Positions 53,734 to 63,231 of a stretch of DNA of 64,000 nt are shown here, one piece after another. This DNA is from Bacteroides_D sp963543925 (lineage in GTDB: Bacteria > Bacteroidota > Bacteroidia > Bacteroidales > CAJPTX01). Under the pieces are notes generated by a model. It had not been told where the DNA came from and ran no database searches. It worked only from the letters and a program-made list of their open reading frames with translations. The stretch lies in contig CAUUCP010000006.1 of NCBI GenBank assembly GCA_963543925.1, positions 1-64,000 on the forward strand. The letters are read 5' to 3'. Position 1 is the stretch's first letter; every line of letters starts with the position of its first letter. The translations under genes and the position numbers were made by a program.

Positions 53734-54861
53734 GAGACCTTTTTCGTAGCTTTTTTCCAAAAAAGGCACAATATGCTCATTAAATATCTAGCGGAATACG
53801 TAGCATCCGTTTCATGTTGTAAGCTAAAGCCTCTAAAATCCCCTGTGTATGTGTGCGTTCCACACCAACATAACGTGCTCTCCCGCCACCAAACCCTCCA
53901 CAAAGTAAAGTTGAATACCGCCCGACGTGTGCTCTACAAAACAGCGACGCTTACTAATGGCACGATTCCGAATACGTTCCCTTTTAGAAAATTCCTTCCC
54001 TTTCACCTTACGACGCATAATCCCATCTCGTAACTTATGTTCTTTCAAACAATTCCGATTAGAAGCACTATCATACCCCTTGTCTGCCAGAACGCGTGTC
54101 CCCGCGGGAAGTGAGACTTTTTCTAGCAATTTGGGGAATTCTTTGGTATCACTCTGATTGGCTGGTGTCGTGTTCAGAGCCACCACAAGTCCTCGTTTGT
54201 CCGTAAGCACGTGATGCTTATAACCGAAATAATGCTTATTTCCCTTTTTCACGAAGCGTGCTTCATGATCGATTCCAGAATCGGTGTAACGAAGCTGTTG
54301 ATAATAGTCACTCTCTTGTTGCTTTTGCGCCTCCGAGCGTTCATCTTCGCGATCTCCTGCTATTTCTAAAACTTTGGGACAATGGGGTTTACGAGGTGAA
54401 TTAACAATCGTCGCATCGACTAATGCGTCTGCTTTGATTTGCAAAATGCCGTGCTCCGCGAGCTGTCTATTTAAGGCATCGAGAAGTTCGTCCCAAAGCT
54501 TTAACTGGCTGAGCTCGTTTCGGAAACGACAAATGGTGCTATGATCAGGAGCAGGAGCGCTTAAATCGAGCTCTATGAAAGTACTGAATAGGAAAGAGTC
54601 GTTGATGCGCTCTTCAGCTTGATAATCACTCAGATGATACCACTCTTCCAAGAGTAGAATCTTGAATAGCAAGATGGGGTCGTAGGCGGGATTCCCAATG
54701 GCGTTTTTATTCTTTTTGTAGCGTTTGGTGATCGTTTTTCGGAGCTTATCCCAATCGACGCTCTTGTCTATTTTATAAAGGAAGTGGTGCGCGAGTTTCT
54801 CTCGTCTTTTTTGTGTGCATATTTCCACAAATCCTATTTCTTTCGCTGACTTTGCCTTCAT
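53734..54861 (-). mobile_element. IS5-family insertion element, damaged
   Basis: The left border GAGACCTTTTTCGTAGC at 53734 onward resembles the GAGACCTTTGCA-type ends of Porphyromonas IS5-family elements (IS1126 group) as I recall. No matching GGTCTC end is seen past 54861, so the right end is lost or altered and the true boundary is unknown. The transposase frame is broken near its end. The element sits between the signalling operon terminator and the lipoprotein run. Confidence 0.65.
53780..54861 (-). pseudogene. IS5-family transposase, frameshifted near the C-terminus
   Basis: The open frame gives 342 residues ending at 53833, of which most match IS1126-type transposases: YDPILLFKILLLEEWYHLSDY, PDHSTICRFRNEL, ADALVDATIVNSPRKP, YFGYKHHVLTD, ANQSDTKEF and VLADKGYDSASNR (DDE residues present). 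From about 53906 the expected ending (GFGGGRARYVGVERTHTQGI, ALAYNMKRM) is in another frame, running to a stop at 53780-53782. One T is missing in an ACTTTG context, or the ribosome shifts -1 there. The transposase is therefore probably inactive, though the fault is small. Confidence 0.8.
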
Positions 54862-54910
54862 CTTAGCGCCTTTAATTATAGCGCTAAGTTACTAAAAATC
54901 ATTGACATAA

Positions 54911-54924
54911 ACGGTATTTACCGT
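54911..54924. promoter_or_regulatory. Perfect palindrome before the lipoprotein run
   Basis: ACGGTA-TT-TACCGT is an inverted repeat 99 bp upstream of the first lipoprotein gene. It could be an operator. It recalls the AGGTAA/TTACCT repeat of the interspersed family, but this may be chance. Confidence 0.3.
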
Positions 54925-55022
54925 GCAATAATCCCAGCGGGGGCTATTGGGCGAGGCGCAGCTAGTTGTGATTTGTAAGAGATTGATAAGGAGAGACTTT
55001 GTTCGTAAAATGGTATAAGGTT

Positions 55023-55670
55023 ATGAGAAGTTTTGGACGTCTTTGGGTTATGGTGATGTGTATCATCATTGCGTTGTCTGCCTGTACAGATGATAAGCAG
55101 ATTGAGAAGGTTAGAAAAGCAAAGAAAGAGCTAGAGCAAATTGAGGCACAAAAGCGGCAGGAAGAGGAGAAGAAAAAGGAAGAAGAGCGTAAGAAGCGTG
55201 AAGAAGAAGAGAAGAAGCAGAAGGAAGAGCGTAAGAAAAAAGAAGAAGAGGAACGTAAGAAGCGTGAGGAAGAAGAACAGAAGAAAAAAGAAGAGGAAGA
55301 ACGCAAGAAGCGCGAAGAAGAAGACAAGAAGAAAGAAGAAGAGGCGAAGTTTAAAGTTCTAGAAGGGGTATACTCTGGAAAACGGACGTCTACAAGTAAG
55401 TACCCGATGGATGAGGTCTTTAATGTAAAGATTGGCTATTCAAAAGAGGATAAGGAGTGGAATGTTACTTTCTCGTCGGTTGAGATTGAGAAGACTGCAG
55501 CCTTAATTACCCAAGAGGAGGATAAACTGATTTTTTATGTGGAGTGGCGGTATAATTATCGTGATTATTCTGCAACCCTTCTCTTTACACCGTCCTTGAA
55601 AAAATTGAAAATTACAGTGATGTGTAGTGATTCCTATTACAGCTGGACTTACGAAGGTACAAAACAGTAA
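55023..55670 (+). CDS. Lipoprotein with charged helix, paralogue 1
   Basis: A 215-residue lipoprotein (lipobox LSAC, C21). Residues 30-115 are almost only Glu, Lys and Arg (KKREEEEKK units), forming a single long charged helix. The C-terminal 100 residues (FKVLEGVYSGKRTSTSKYP, then TAALITQEEDKLIFYVEW) form a small beta-rich domain shared with the next gene. ATG 55023 aligns with the starts of both paralogues; an earlier TTG at 54999 is possible but less likely. The helix may act as a spacer that places the domain away from the membrane. Function unknown. Confidence 0.75.
   Translation: MRSFGRLWVMVMCIIIALSACTDDKQIEKVRKAKKELEQIEAQKRQEEEKKKEEERKKREEEEKKQKEERKKKEEEERKKREEEEQKKKEEEERKKREEEDKKKEEEAKFKVLEGVYSGKRTSTSKYPMDEVFNVKIGYSKEDKEWNVTFSSVEIEKTAALITQEEDKLIFYVEWRYNYRDYSATLLFTPSLKKLKITVMCSDSYYSWTYEGTKQ
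55130..55345 (+). repeat. Polypurine coding tract in lipoprotein paralogue 1
   Basis: About 215 bases made almost wholly of A and G (units such as GAAGAAGAGAAGAAG), encoding the charged helix. A shorter, near-identical tract lies at 55815-55935 in the next gene. Such tracts are prone to length change. Confidence 0.8.
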
Positions 55671-55689
55671 CCCCTAACACTTTATCACA

Positions 55690-56259
55690 ATGAGAATTTC
55701 TTGTAGTTTTTGGTATATCGTAGTTAGTCTCTTGGTATTATTGGCTTCTTGCGATGATAGTAAGAAAGTTGATAGACTCATAGAAAAGGAAAAACAAGAG
55801 GCGAGACAAAGAGAAGAGGAGCGTAAGAAGCGTGAAGAAGAAGAGAAGAAGCAGAAGGAAGAGCGTAAGAAGAAAGAGGAAGAGGAACGCAAGAAGCGCG
55901 AAGAAGAACAGAAGAAAAAAGAAGAGGAAGAGGTGAAGTTTAAAGTTCTAGAAGGGGTATACTCTGGAAAACGGACGTATACAAGAAATCAGTACCAGAT
56001 AGATGAGGTCTTTAATGTAAAGATTAGCTATCCAGAAGAGGATAAGAAGTGGTATGTTACTTTCTCGTCGGTTAAGATTGAGCAGACTGCAGCCCTAATT
56101 ACCCAAGAGGAGGATAAACTGATTTTCTATGTGGAGTGGTATGATCATGGTAAGTATTCAGCAACCCTTCTCTTTACACCGTCCTCGAAAAAGTTGAAAA
56201 TTACAACGACGTGTAGTAGTTCCGATTACAACTGGACTTACGAAGGTACAAAACAGTAA
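55690..56259 (+). CDS. Lipoprotein with charged helix, paralogue 2
   Basis: A 189-residue lipoprotein (lipobox LASC, C21), a close paralogue of the gene 19 bp upstream. The Glu/Lys helix is shorter (about residues 35-80) and the C-terminal domain is nearly the same (FKVLEGVYSGKRTYTR, FNVKISYPEEDKKWYVTFSS). DNA identity is highest across the helix and the start of the domain, which points to recent duplication or gene conversion. Function unknown. Confidence 0.75.
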   Translation: MRISCSFWYIVVSLLVLLASCDDSKKVDRLIEKEKQEARQREEERKKREEEEKKQKEERKKKEEEERKKREEEQKKKEEEEVKFKVLEGVYSGKRTYTRNQYQIDEVFNVKISYPEEDKKWYVTFSSVKIEQTAALITQEEDKLIFYVEWYDHGKYSATLLFTPSSKKLKITTTCSSSDYNWTYEGTKQ

Positions 56260-56276
56260 CGTGCAATTTACAATAA

Positions 56277-56558
56277 ATGAGGAGTTTCATACTCCTATTT
56301 TGTATCGCCGCTGGTCTCTTGTTCTTGAATGCTTGTAGTGGAGATAAGGAAATAGAGAAGCTGCGAAAGAATAAAGAAGAGAAAGAACAGAGACAGAATG
56401 AGCAGTGGGAGCGCTTACAATCCCTTAATGAGACGAATAGTAGTGACAGTGCTGTCTTTAGTGCAGATAATGGCATCTCTGTTACATGTAAATATTCTTC
56501 GGGTATACTGCTCGTATCATCTACTAAGGGGTGGATATTTGAAGGTTCAAAATCTTAA
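56277..56558 (+). CDS. Short lipoprotein, remote paralogue 3
   Basis: A 93-residue lipoprotein (lipobox LNAC, C20) with a short charged helix (IEKLRKNKEEKEQRQNEQWE) and a shortened beta part ending WIFEGSKS, which mirrors WTYEGTKQ at the end of paralogues 1 and 2. It lacks most of the C-terminal domain, either by decay or as a distinct small form. It is 17 bp after paralogue 2. Confidence 0.65.
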   Translation: MRSFILLFCIAAGLLFLNACSGDKEIEKLRKNKEEKEQRQNEQWERLQSLNETNSSDSAVFSADNGISVTCKYSSGILLVSSTKGWIFEGSKS

Positions 56559-56675
56559 CCCCTGTTCATGAGCTAGAAAGTTCATGCCGAACGAAATAAT
56601 GGAAAGCGTTTTCAAAAAGGACGTTCTAAGATAGGCGTCCCAGCAGGATAATATTAACTTAATGCAGGTAGAATA

Positions 56676-57389
56676 ATGAGGTATATCAAATTGGGAGTCT
56701 TGGCAGCCTTCGCTGCTGTGTTCATGGGGAGCTGCGCCCCTCGAGTCGTAGAACGGATCGTCGAAGTCCCAGCGCCGCAGACGACTAACAATTCGCGTCG
56801 TGGTGCAGATGCGATGGAAGGAATGAGTATCGCAGATCAGGTGGAAGCTGAGGAGCGGCGTCAAGGAGCTGAAAAGTCGGAAGATTTGAAACGAGAGGGA
56901 TGGAAGATCGACGATCCCTCAAGAACCCTTCGTATGGCGATCTTACAACACCAAAAAGCTCGGAAAGAAAATCCACGCCTCATAGAAATTGTGGGCAATG
57001 CCTCCAATTGCAAGACCCTTAATGTCTGCCAAGCGACAGCGCGTCAGAACGCGCAGCTCAACTATGTAGAAAATATCTCTGCCAAAATCGAGGGGGGAAG
57101 TGTGGGACATATCTTTAGTAAGCAGACGAACGATACCCCAACGGACTCCGAACAAACTACAGATCTTTTTAAGCGCAAATTTGGTGAAGAGATCGGACGT
57201 GCAATGAAGATCAGCTATGGGGTTTATAAGGAAGAACTCGATCAAGACAAGGGGATTCGCTACCAGATTGTCTACCTTATCGATCCAGTCCTAAAAAAGT
57301 GTCTAAGAATCACTGCAACTGGGGTGAAAAACGTGGAAATACTGCTTTATAATTTCCTTAATTCCCTATCCCAAAACAAGCCATGCTAG
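56676..57389 (+). CDS. LPP20-like lipoprotein with repeat-derived C-terminus
   Basis: A 237-residue lipoprotein (lipobox MGSC, C20). The body is typical of Bacteroidota lipoproteins of the LPP20 type: IEIVGNASNCKTLNVCQATARQNAQ (in part) and IGRAMKISYGVYKEELDQDKGIRYQIVYLI. From D203 onward the frame runs into repeat copy C, so the last 35 residues (DPVLKKCLRITATGVKN ...) are encoded by the repeat and end at its TAG. The normal C-terminus is presumably lost. Whether the altered protein still works cannot be told here. Confidence 0.75.
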   Translation: MRYIKLGVLAAFAAVFMGSCAPRVVERIVEVPAPQTTNNSRRGADAMEGMSIADQVEAEERRQGAEKSEDLKREGWKIDDPSRTLRMAILQHQKARKENPRLIEIVGNASNCKTLNVCQATARQNAQLNYVENISAKIEGGSVGHIFSKQTNDTPTDSEQTTDLFKRKFGEEIGRAMKISYGVYKEELDQDKGIRYQIVYLIDPVLKKCLRITATGVKNVEILLYNFLNSLSQNKPC

Positions 57390-57630
57390 GAGTATACCAA
57401 TGCTACACCGACTCTACACCGACGATACACCGAGGGAATTAGGCAAAATTACCTACCCCAAAATAGCCCATATTCTATGCGTATTGCTTTATTCCGTCAC
57501 TCTATTATTTAGCCTATCGTATAAAAAAGAGCTTTAGGATTTCCTAAGGTGGAGTAGGCATTATGTGTATAAAGAACTGGCGTTGGGCGGCGAAATAGGC
57601 AGCCTCGTACACACTTTTACGGACAATATC
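57282..57630 (+). repeat. Interspersed MITE-like repeat, copy C
   Basis: About 349 bp with ends GATCCAGTCCTAAAAAAG at 57282 and CACACTTTTACGGACAATATC at 57610-57630. It has the same order of internal blocks as copy B: open frame, 11-bp array (57391-57434), a TTAGGCAAAATTACCTA palindrome with one mismatch, CCAAAATAGCCCATA, TTTAGGATTTCCTAA and GGGCGGCGAAATAGGCAGCC. Its start lies inside the upstream lipoprotein gene. Confidence 0.8.
57391..57434. repeat. 11-bp tandem array in copy C
   Basis: Four 11-bp units (starts 57391, 57402, 57413, 57424), such as GCTACACCGAC and TCTACACCGAC. Cores are TATAC, TACAC, TACAC and TACAC. Confidence 0.75.
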
Positions 57631-57703
57631 ATATTTGCGCTTCGGTATGGTTTTTGTGCCCACTCTTTATCACTAATATGCGACTAATTCGTAACTTATT
57701 GGG

Positions 57704-59020
57704 ATGAGGGGAAGATCTATACATTGGACTCTATTACTTATCGCGACCTCTGTTTGTCAAGCTCTCCACGCAGCACCCACCGATACCCTCCAACTTTCCC
57801 TCCCTGATGCCATTGCGCGGGCACAACAAGCGAACCTGCAACTCCGCTCCACCACCGAGGGGGTCAAGCAAGCTTCCCTCGGTGTACAAGAAGCTTATGG
57901 TGCGCTCCTCCCATCAATTGATGCCGTCGGAGGATATAATCGACATCTCAAAAAGCCTGTCATGTTCCTCCCTCCAGGTTCCCCCATGGGCGATGTCCTC
58001 GAACTAGGAGCCGACAACAGTTTCCAAGCTTCCGTCTCCGCAAAACTTCCACTACTCGCCTTACCCCTCTACCAACAGATTGGAGTGGCAAAGACGGATC
58101 TCTCTATCGCTAAAGAGACCGAACGTGGGGCGCGTATTAACCTCGATGCCGATGTGCGCCTCGCCTTTGCCAATGCCCTCCTCGCAAACGCATCAAAAAA
58201 CGTTGTCGAACAAAGCCTGCTGCGCGCAGAAGCAACCCTATTGCGTATAAAGAATCTCGCACAGCAGGGGATGGCCGCCGACTACGATCGCATCCGAGCA
58301 GAAGTGCAGGTCGCCAACCTCCGTCCTATCATCCTTCAAGCCAATGCTGGCGCTGAGGTGGCGCTACTCTCTCTCCGTACATTGGTCGGACTCCCAGACT
58401 CTATCCCTATTGCCCTTGTTGGCTCACTCGATTCGATGTTACAAGGGTTAGATACTACCCCCATCCTCGCAGGAACGATGGATAACTCCTCCCTCCGACT
58501 CCTCTCTCTACAAGCCAATAAGCTCGATCTACAACGAAAGCTTATCCACTCTTCTCACTTCCCTATGTTGGTCGCCGTCGCTAGCTATCAGTGGCAAACG
58601 CAAGCTAATGATTTCGAGTTTAGTAAATACCGCTGGGTAGATATCTCTCTGATTGGGCTACAGCTCTCTATCCCTATCTTCGCCGGTTTTACCAAATATC
58701 ACCAAGAACAAAAGCTGCGCGTTGGCGTGCAAAGGATGCTCTTCCAACGAGAATACACCACACTCCAGCTGCAGAATCAACGTCATGTCCTCGCTGAGCA
58801 AATGAACGCTGCTCGTGCCTCTATGGAGGCAAATCTTGCTGCGCAAGCTCTTGCAGAACAAGGCGTCGCCATCGCTCGCGGACGCTACCAAGTGGGAACC
58901 GCTACACTCCTCGAGCTCAATGACGCCGAGATGGCGCTCACTCAAGCCGCTCTAAACTATCTGAAAGCTGAGTTCGACTACATCAAGCTGCGTCTCGATT
59001 TGGAAAAGATAACTCGTTAA
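57704..59020 (+). CDS. Outer-membrane efflux protein, TolC family
   Basis: A 438-residue protein with a signal peptide (ending LHAA, about residue 23) and the two helical repeats of TolC-type channels: LSLPDAIARAQQANLQL at the start of the first, and YQVGTATLLELNDAEMALTQ in the second. It forms the outer-membrane duct of a three-part efflux pump. It starts the operon with the adaptor and the pump; the adaptor ATG overlaps its TAA by one base. Confidence 0.93.
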   Translation: MRGRSIHWTLLLIATSVCQALHAAPTDTLQLSLPDAIARAQQANLQLRSTTEGVKQASLGVQEAYGALLPSIDAVGGYNRHLKKPVMFLPPGSPMGDVLELGADNSFQASVSAKLPLLALPLYQQIGVAKTDLSIAKETERGARINLDADVRLAFANALLANASKNVVEQSLLRAEATLLRIKNLAQQGMAADYDRIRAEVQVANLRPIILQANAGAEVALLSLRTLVGLPDSIPIALVGSLDSMLQGLDTTPILAGTMDNSSLRLLSLQANKLDLQRKLIHSSHFPMLVAVASYQWQTQANDFEFSKYRWVDISLIGLQLSIPIFAGFTKYHQEQKLRVGVQRMLFQREYTTLQLQNQRHVLAEQMNAARASMEANLAAQALAEQGVAIARGRYQVGTATLLELNDAEMALTQAALNYLKAEFDYIKLRLDLEKITR

Positions 59021-60066
59021 TGAGAAAAAAATACTTTCCCGCCCTCCTCGCAGCAGGGCTTTTTTCCCTCCTCGTCGCCTGCAACAGTAGGACGTCACAA
59101 CAAGCACCTAGCGAAGTGGAACAAGCCCTCGAAGTGCGCGTTGCTCCTACCACCTCAGCTCGTGTGCAAGACACAGAGACCTTCGCCGCATCGGTTAATG
59201 CCTTCGAGGTTAACCATGTCTGCCCGGCGATTGCTGGACGGATCGAGGCCGTCTTGGTGGATGTGGGCGACCTCGTGTCGGAGGGACAAAAACTCGTGCA
59301 GATGGACGAAACGCAGCTCCTTACAGCACGCGCCCAACTTGTCTCGCTAGAGCGCGACCTCGCGCGACTCGATACGCTTCGTACCCTCGGCAGTGTCACA
59401 CAACAACAGTACGATCAGCTACATACACAAGTCGAGGTCGCCCGTGCTCAAGTTGCTAATTTGCAAAAGAATACTAGACTTACTGCTCCGATTGCGGGTA
59501 TCGTTACCGGACGTTATTTCCAGCCAGGCGAGCTCTTTACAATGTCCCCTACTCCAGAGTCTGCAGGACGCTCTGCGATTGTCACCCTTATGCAGATGAA
59601 CCCCATCAAGGTGAAGTTTAATCTCCCCGAGGAACGTCTCGGAGCTCTAAAGGTCGGACAGGCTGTGGATGTCACCCTCGATGCCTATCCCAACGAACAC
59701 TTCCAAGGGGCGATTTATCGTCTAGCCCCTACCGTACACGCCCTTTCGCACACTCTAGAGGTTGAGGTAAAGGTGCCCAATCCCCAACTCCGTCTTAAGC
59801 CTGGAATGTTTGCGCGGATTAACCTCTCTTTTGGTGAGGTCGAGCGACTCCTCGTCCCCGACCTCGCTATCGTACAGCAACGAGGTACAAACGATCGTGC
59901 CGTCTTCGTTGCACAGCAAGGTAGGGCGCGACGAAAGGTGGTGAAGCTTGGAAATCGGCAGGGTGACAAAATCGAGGTGCTCGAAGGACTCGCCCTCACC
60001 GACTCGGTGATCACCACTGGACTGCGTTTCTTACAGGACGGACACGCCATTCGTGTAGTACATTAA
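59020..60066 (+). CDS. RND efflux adaptor (membrane fusion protein)
   Basis: A 348-residue lipoprotein adaptor (lipobox LVAC, C21) of the AcrA/MexA kind, which joins the pump to the TolC-like channel. A lipoyl half-motif (GRIEAVLVDVGDLVSEGQKL, 20 residues) lies near residue 70, then a short helical hairpin, the second lipoyl half (TAPIAGIVTGRYFQPGELF), and the beta-barrel domain. The short hairpin is typical for Bacteroidota. Confidence 0.93.
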   Translation: MRKKYFPALLAAGLFSLLVACNSRTSQQAPSEVEQALEVRVAPTTSARVQDTETFAASVNAFEVNHVCPAIAGRIEAVLVDVGDLVSEGQKLVQMDETQLLTARAQLVSLERDLARLDTLRTLGSVTQQQYDQLHTQVEVARAQVANLQKNTRLTAPIAGIVTGRYFQPGELFTMSPTPESAGRSAIVTLMQMNPIKVKFNLPEERLGALKVGQAVDVTLDAYPNEHFQGAIYRLAPTVHALSHTLEVEVKVPNPQLRLKPGMFARINLSFGEVERLLVPDLAIVQQRGTNDRAVFVAQQGRARRKVVKLGNRQGDKIEVLEGLALTDSVITTGLRFLQDGHAIRVVH

Positions 60067-60081
60067 AATGGGTATCTACTC

Positions 60082-63000
60082 ATGAAGCTCTACGAATCCG
60101 CTGTCAGAAAGCCTATTACAACCCTCCTCCTCTTTGTTGCAGTTATCCTCTTCGGTCTCTTCTCCTACAACCGATTGGCTGTCGACCTCTACCCAGAGAT
60201 CGATCCACCCTACATCTCTATCTTCACCTTTTACCAAGGGGCAAATGCCGAGGATATCGAAACCAACATCTCCCGACTGCTCGAAGATAACCTCAATACT
60301 GTGGCAAACCTCAAGAAGCTAACTTCCTCCTCTTACGAGAACTATTCGCTCCTTGTACTAGAGTTCGAATGGGGCGCAAACCTCGATGAGGCCACAAATA
60401 ATATCCGAGACGCCCTCAGTCGTATCACAAAGAAGCTCCCCTCAGGTGTCGAGACGCCGATCATCTTCAAGTTCAACACCAATATGATTCCAATCCTCGA
60501 ATTCTCGGTCACCGCCAGAGAAAGCACACCCGCACTTGCCGAGATTATCGAGGACGTTATCGTCAATCCCCTCAACCGTATCGACGGCGTCGGGGCGATC
60601 TCTATCACGGGAGGAGAAAAACGTGAGATTATGGTCGACGTCGACCCCAAGCGACTCGAAGGCTATAACCTCACGGTCGAACAGATCGGAGCTGCCATTA
60701 CGCGCGAAAACATCAATATCCCCGCGGGAAACCTCTCTACGGGTAATATGAGTCTAGCCATGCGGGTCCAGGGTGAATTTGACGCCTCACAGCGCCTAAA
60801 TAGCCTCGTCGTGGGACAGTTCCAAGGAAGGAATATAAGACTCGACGAGGTGGCGCGTGTCAACGATTCCCTCGCAGAGGCCACCCTCGTCGTCCGACGC
60901 AACGGACAAAGAGCTCTCCGTTTTTCTGTACAAAAACAGTCCGGGGCTAACGCCGTCAAGGTCGTGAAAGAGGTGATGGCCATGCTACCCGAGCTCAAAA
61001 GAAACCTACCACAAGACGTCGAAATTGCCACCCTCTTCAACACCTCAGAGTTCATCGAGAATAGCATTAACTCCCTCACAGAGACTGTCCTCTACGCCGC
61101 CCTTTTCGTTACACTCGTTATCCTATTTTTCCTAGGACGTTGGCGCGCAACATTCATTATCATCATCACCATCCCCGTCTCACTCATCGCAGCCTTTATC
61201 TACCTATTTGTCTCGGGAAACTCTATCAACATCATCTCCCTGAGCTCCCTCTCTATAGCCATCGGGATGGTCGTCGACGACGCGATCGTGGTCCTCGAAA
61301 ACGTCACCACGCATCTCGAGCGGGGAAGCTCTCCACGCGAAGCTGCCGTCTACGGAACCAACGAGGTCGCCCTCTCCGTCATCGCAGCAACCCTCACCGT
61401 GGTCGCCGTCTTCTTACCTCTGACCATGATTAGCGGACTCAGCGGTATTATGTTTCGACAGCTAGGTGCCTCGGTTTCTATAGTGATTGTCATTTCCGTG
61501 ATGGCCGCCCTCTCACTCACCCCGATGCTCTCCTCTCGAATCCTCAAGTTTCGTGAGAAAAAGGTTTCTACGAAGAGGAATCGTATACAACAAGCGATCG
61601 AGACCATACTACGATCGCTCGACAACGTCTATGCACGTACCCTTATCTGGACTACCCAGCACCGTACCTTCATGATTATCGCCACCTTCCTCATTTTCAT
61701 CGGGAGTATGATGCTCATCCCTCGCCTCCGTACAGAGTTTATGCCACAGTCCGATAACTCGCGTATTAGCGTTACCGCAAAGCTCGCTACTGGCGTGCGT
61801 GTCGAGTATACAGGACACATCGTAGATACGATAGAGCGCTTGCTCAACCTACAAAACCCAGAGATCACACTCCTCGCCTCCACCTATGGCGCAGCCTCCA
61901 GCGACAACCTCTTTGCTGCATTCAATGGTAGTGGGAATAATATCATCTCCCTCGATATCCGTCTCGTAAAACCCGACAAACGCGCACGTTCCATGTTTAC
62001 CATCAGTGACTCCGTACGTGCCATGCTACGACGATTCCCTGAAATTGAATCCCTTACCGTCAAACCCGGAGGAAACCAAGGGGGCATGGGAGGTGCCCCA
62101 ACCATCGATGTCAACGTCTTCGGATACGACCTCGACCGTACCACACCCATCGCCGAGCAACTCGCAGAGGCTATGCGAGACATCCCAGGTACCAGAGACG
62201 TACAGGTCAAACGAGACCCCTTTAAGCAGGAGTATAATATCGAGTTCGACCGAGAAAAGCTCGCGATGCACGGTCTCAATACTGCCACCGCGGCCGCCTA
62301 TGTGCGTAATCGGATGAACGGGCTTATCGCCTCTAAATTCCGAGAGGGGGGAAAAGAATACGATATCCGAGTCCGTTACGCAAAGCCCTACCGAGAGTCC
62401 CTCGCCGATGTACAGAATATCACCCTATACTCCAACACAGGAGTCCCATTTAAGCTCAAAGAGGTCGCCAAAATCTCCGAATTCTACGCGCCACCCTACA
62501 TTAGTCGAGAGAACCGGCAGCGCACGATTACCGTCTCCACGGGGTTACACAATGCCTCCCTCTCTGCCGTCGTAGATGAGATCTGGAAGGTGGTCGAACG
62601 CATGGAACTCCCCTCCGATATCTCCATCGGAATCGGGGGAACCGCCAAGGAACAACAAGACTCTCAACAGGACATGGGGCTACTCCTCATCCTCGTGCTC
62701 CTATTGGTATACATCGTTATGGCATCCCAGTTCGAATCCTTCAAATCCCCATTCATTATCATGCTCTCCCTCCCCTTCGCCTTTAGTGGGGTCGTGCTCG
62801 CACTCCTCGTTACTGGAGAGGCGCTAAGTCTCATCTCCATGATCGGTGCGATTATGCTCGTCGGCATTGCGGTGAAAAATGGGATTGTACTCGTCGATTA
62901 TACCAACCTCTTGCGTGAAAGAGGTTACTCTACATTCCGTGCCGTAATCGAGGGGGGAAAATCCCGTCTCCGACCTGTGCTTATGACCTCCCTCACTACA

Positions 63001-63195
63001 ATCCTTGGCATGGTCCCCCTTGCCCTAAGCTCTGGAGAAGGCTCTGAAGTATGGCGTCCGATGGGCGTTGCCGTGATTGGAGGACTCACCTTCTCTACCC
63101 TACTGACCCTACTGATCGTACCAGCCGTTTATGCCGCTTTTGCGGGAAGAGAAATGGTTAGTAAGCGGAAAAAGCGCTTGCGTGCAAGCCAATAA
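60082..63195 (+). CDS. RND efflux pump, HAE1/AcrB type
   Basis: A 1037-residue proton-driven pump with twelve expected membrane helices and two large periplasmic loops. The proton relay is present: the DD pair in GMVVDDAIVVLENV of the fourth helix and the lysine in VGIAVKNGIVLVDYTN of the tenth. GNxxGT-type pore-domain motifs are also seen (AISITGGEKREIMVDVD, MPQSDNSRISV). The substrate range (drugs, bile salts, lipids) cannot be read from this. 15 bp after the adaptor gene. Confidence 0.94.
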   Translation: MKLYESAVRKPITTLLLFVAVILFGLFSYNRLAVDLYPEIDPPYISIFTFYQGANAEDIETNISRLLEDNLNTVANLKKLTSSSYENYSLLVLEFEWGANLDEATNNIRDALSRITKKLPSGVETPIIFKFNTNMIPILEFSVTARESTPALAEIIEDVIVNPLNRIDGVGAISITGGEKREIMVDVDPKRLEGYNLTVEQIGAAITRENINIPAGNLSTGNMSLAMRVQGEFDASQRLNSLVVGQFQGRNIRLDEVARVNDSLAEATLVVRRNGQRALRFSVQKQSGANAVKVVKEVMAMLPELKRNLPQDVEIATLFNTSEFIENSINSLTETVLYAALFVTLVILFFLGRWRATFIIIITIPVSLIAAFIYLFVSGNSINIISLSSLSIAIGMVVDDAIVVLENVTTHLERGSSPREAAVYGTNEVALSVIAATLTVVAVFLPLTMISGLSGIMFRQLGASVSIVIVISVMAALSLTPMLSSRILKFREKKVSTKRNRIQQAIETILRSLDNVYARTLIWTTQHRTFMIIATFLIFIGSMMLIPRLRTEFMPQSDNSRISVTAKLATGVRVEYTGHIVDTIERLLNLQNPEITLLASTYGAASSDNLFAAFNGSGNNIISLDIRLVKPDKRARSMFTISDSVRAMLRRFPEIESLTVKPGGNQGGMGGAPTIDVNVFGYDLDRTTPIAEQLAEAMRDIPGTRDVQVKRDPFKQEYNIEFDREKLAMHGLNTATAAAYVRNRMNGLIASKFREGGKEYDIRVRYAKPYRESLADVQNITLYSNTGVPFKLKEVAKISEFYAPPYISRENRQRTITVSTGLHNASLSAVVDEIWKVVERMELPSDISIGIGGTAKEQQDSQQDMGLLLILVLLLVYIVMASQFESFKSPFIIMLSLPFAFSGVVLALLVTGEALSLISMIGAIMLVGIAVKNGIVLVDYTNLLRERGYSTFRAVIEGGKSRLRPVLMTSLTTILGMVPLALSSGEGSEVWRPMGVAVIGGLTFSTLLTLLIVPAVYAAFAGREMVSKRKKRLRASQ

Positions 63196-63231
63196 ACTCG
63201 AAAAATCAACTCCTAAAGATGAACTGATTCG

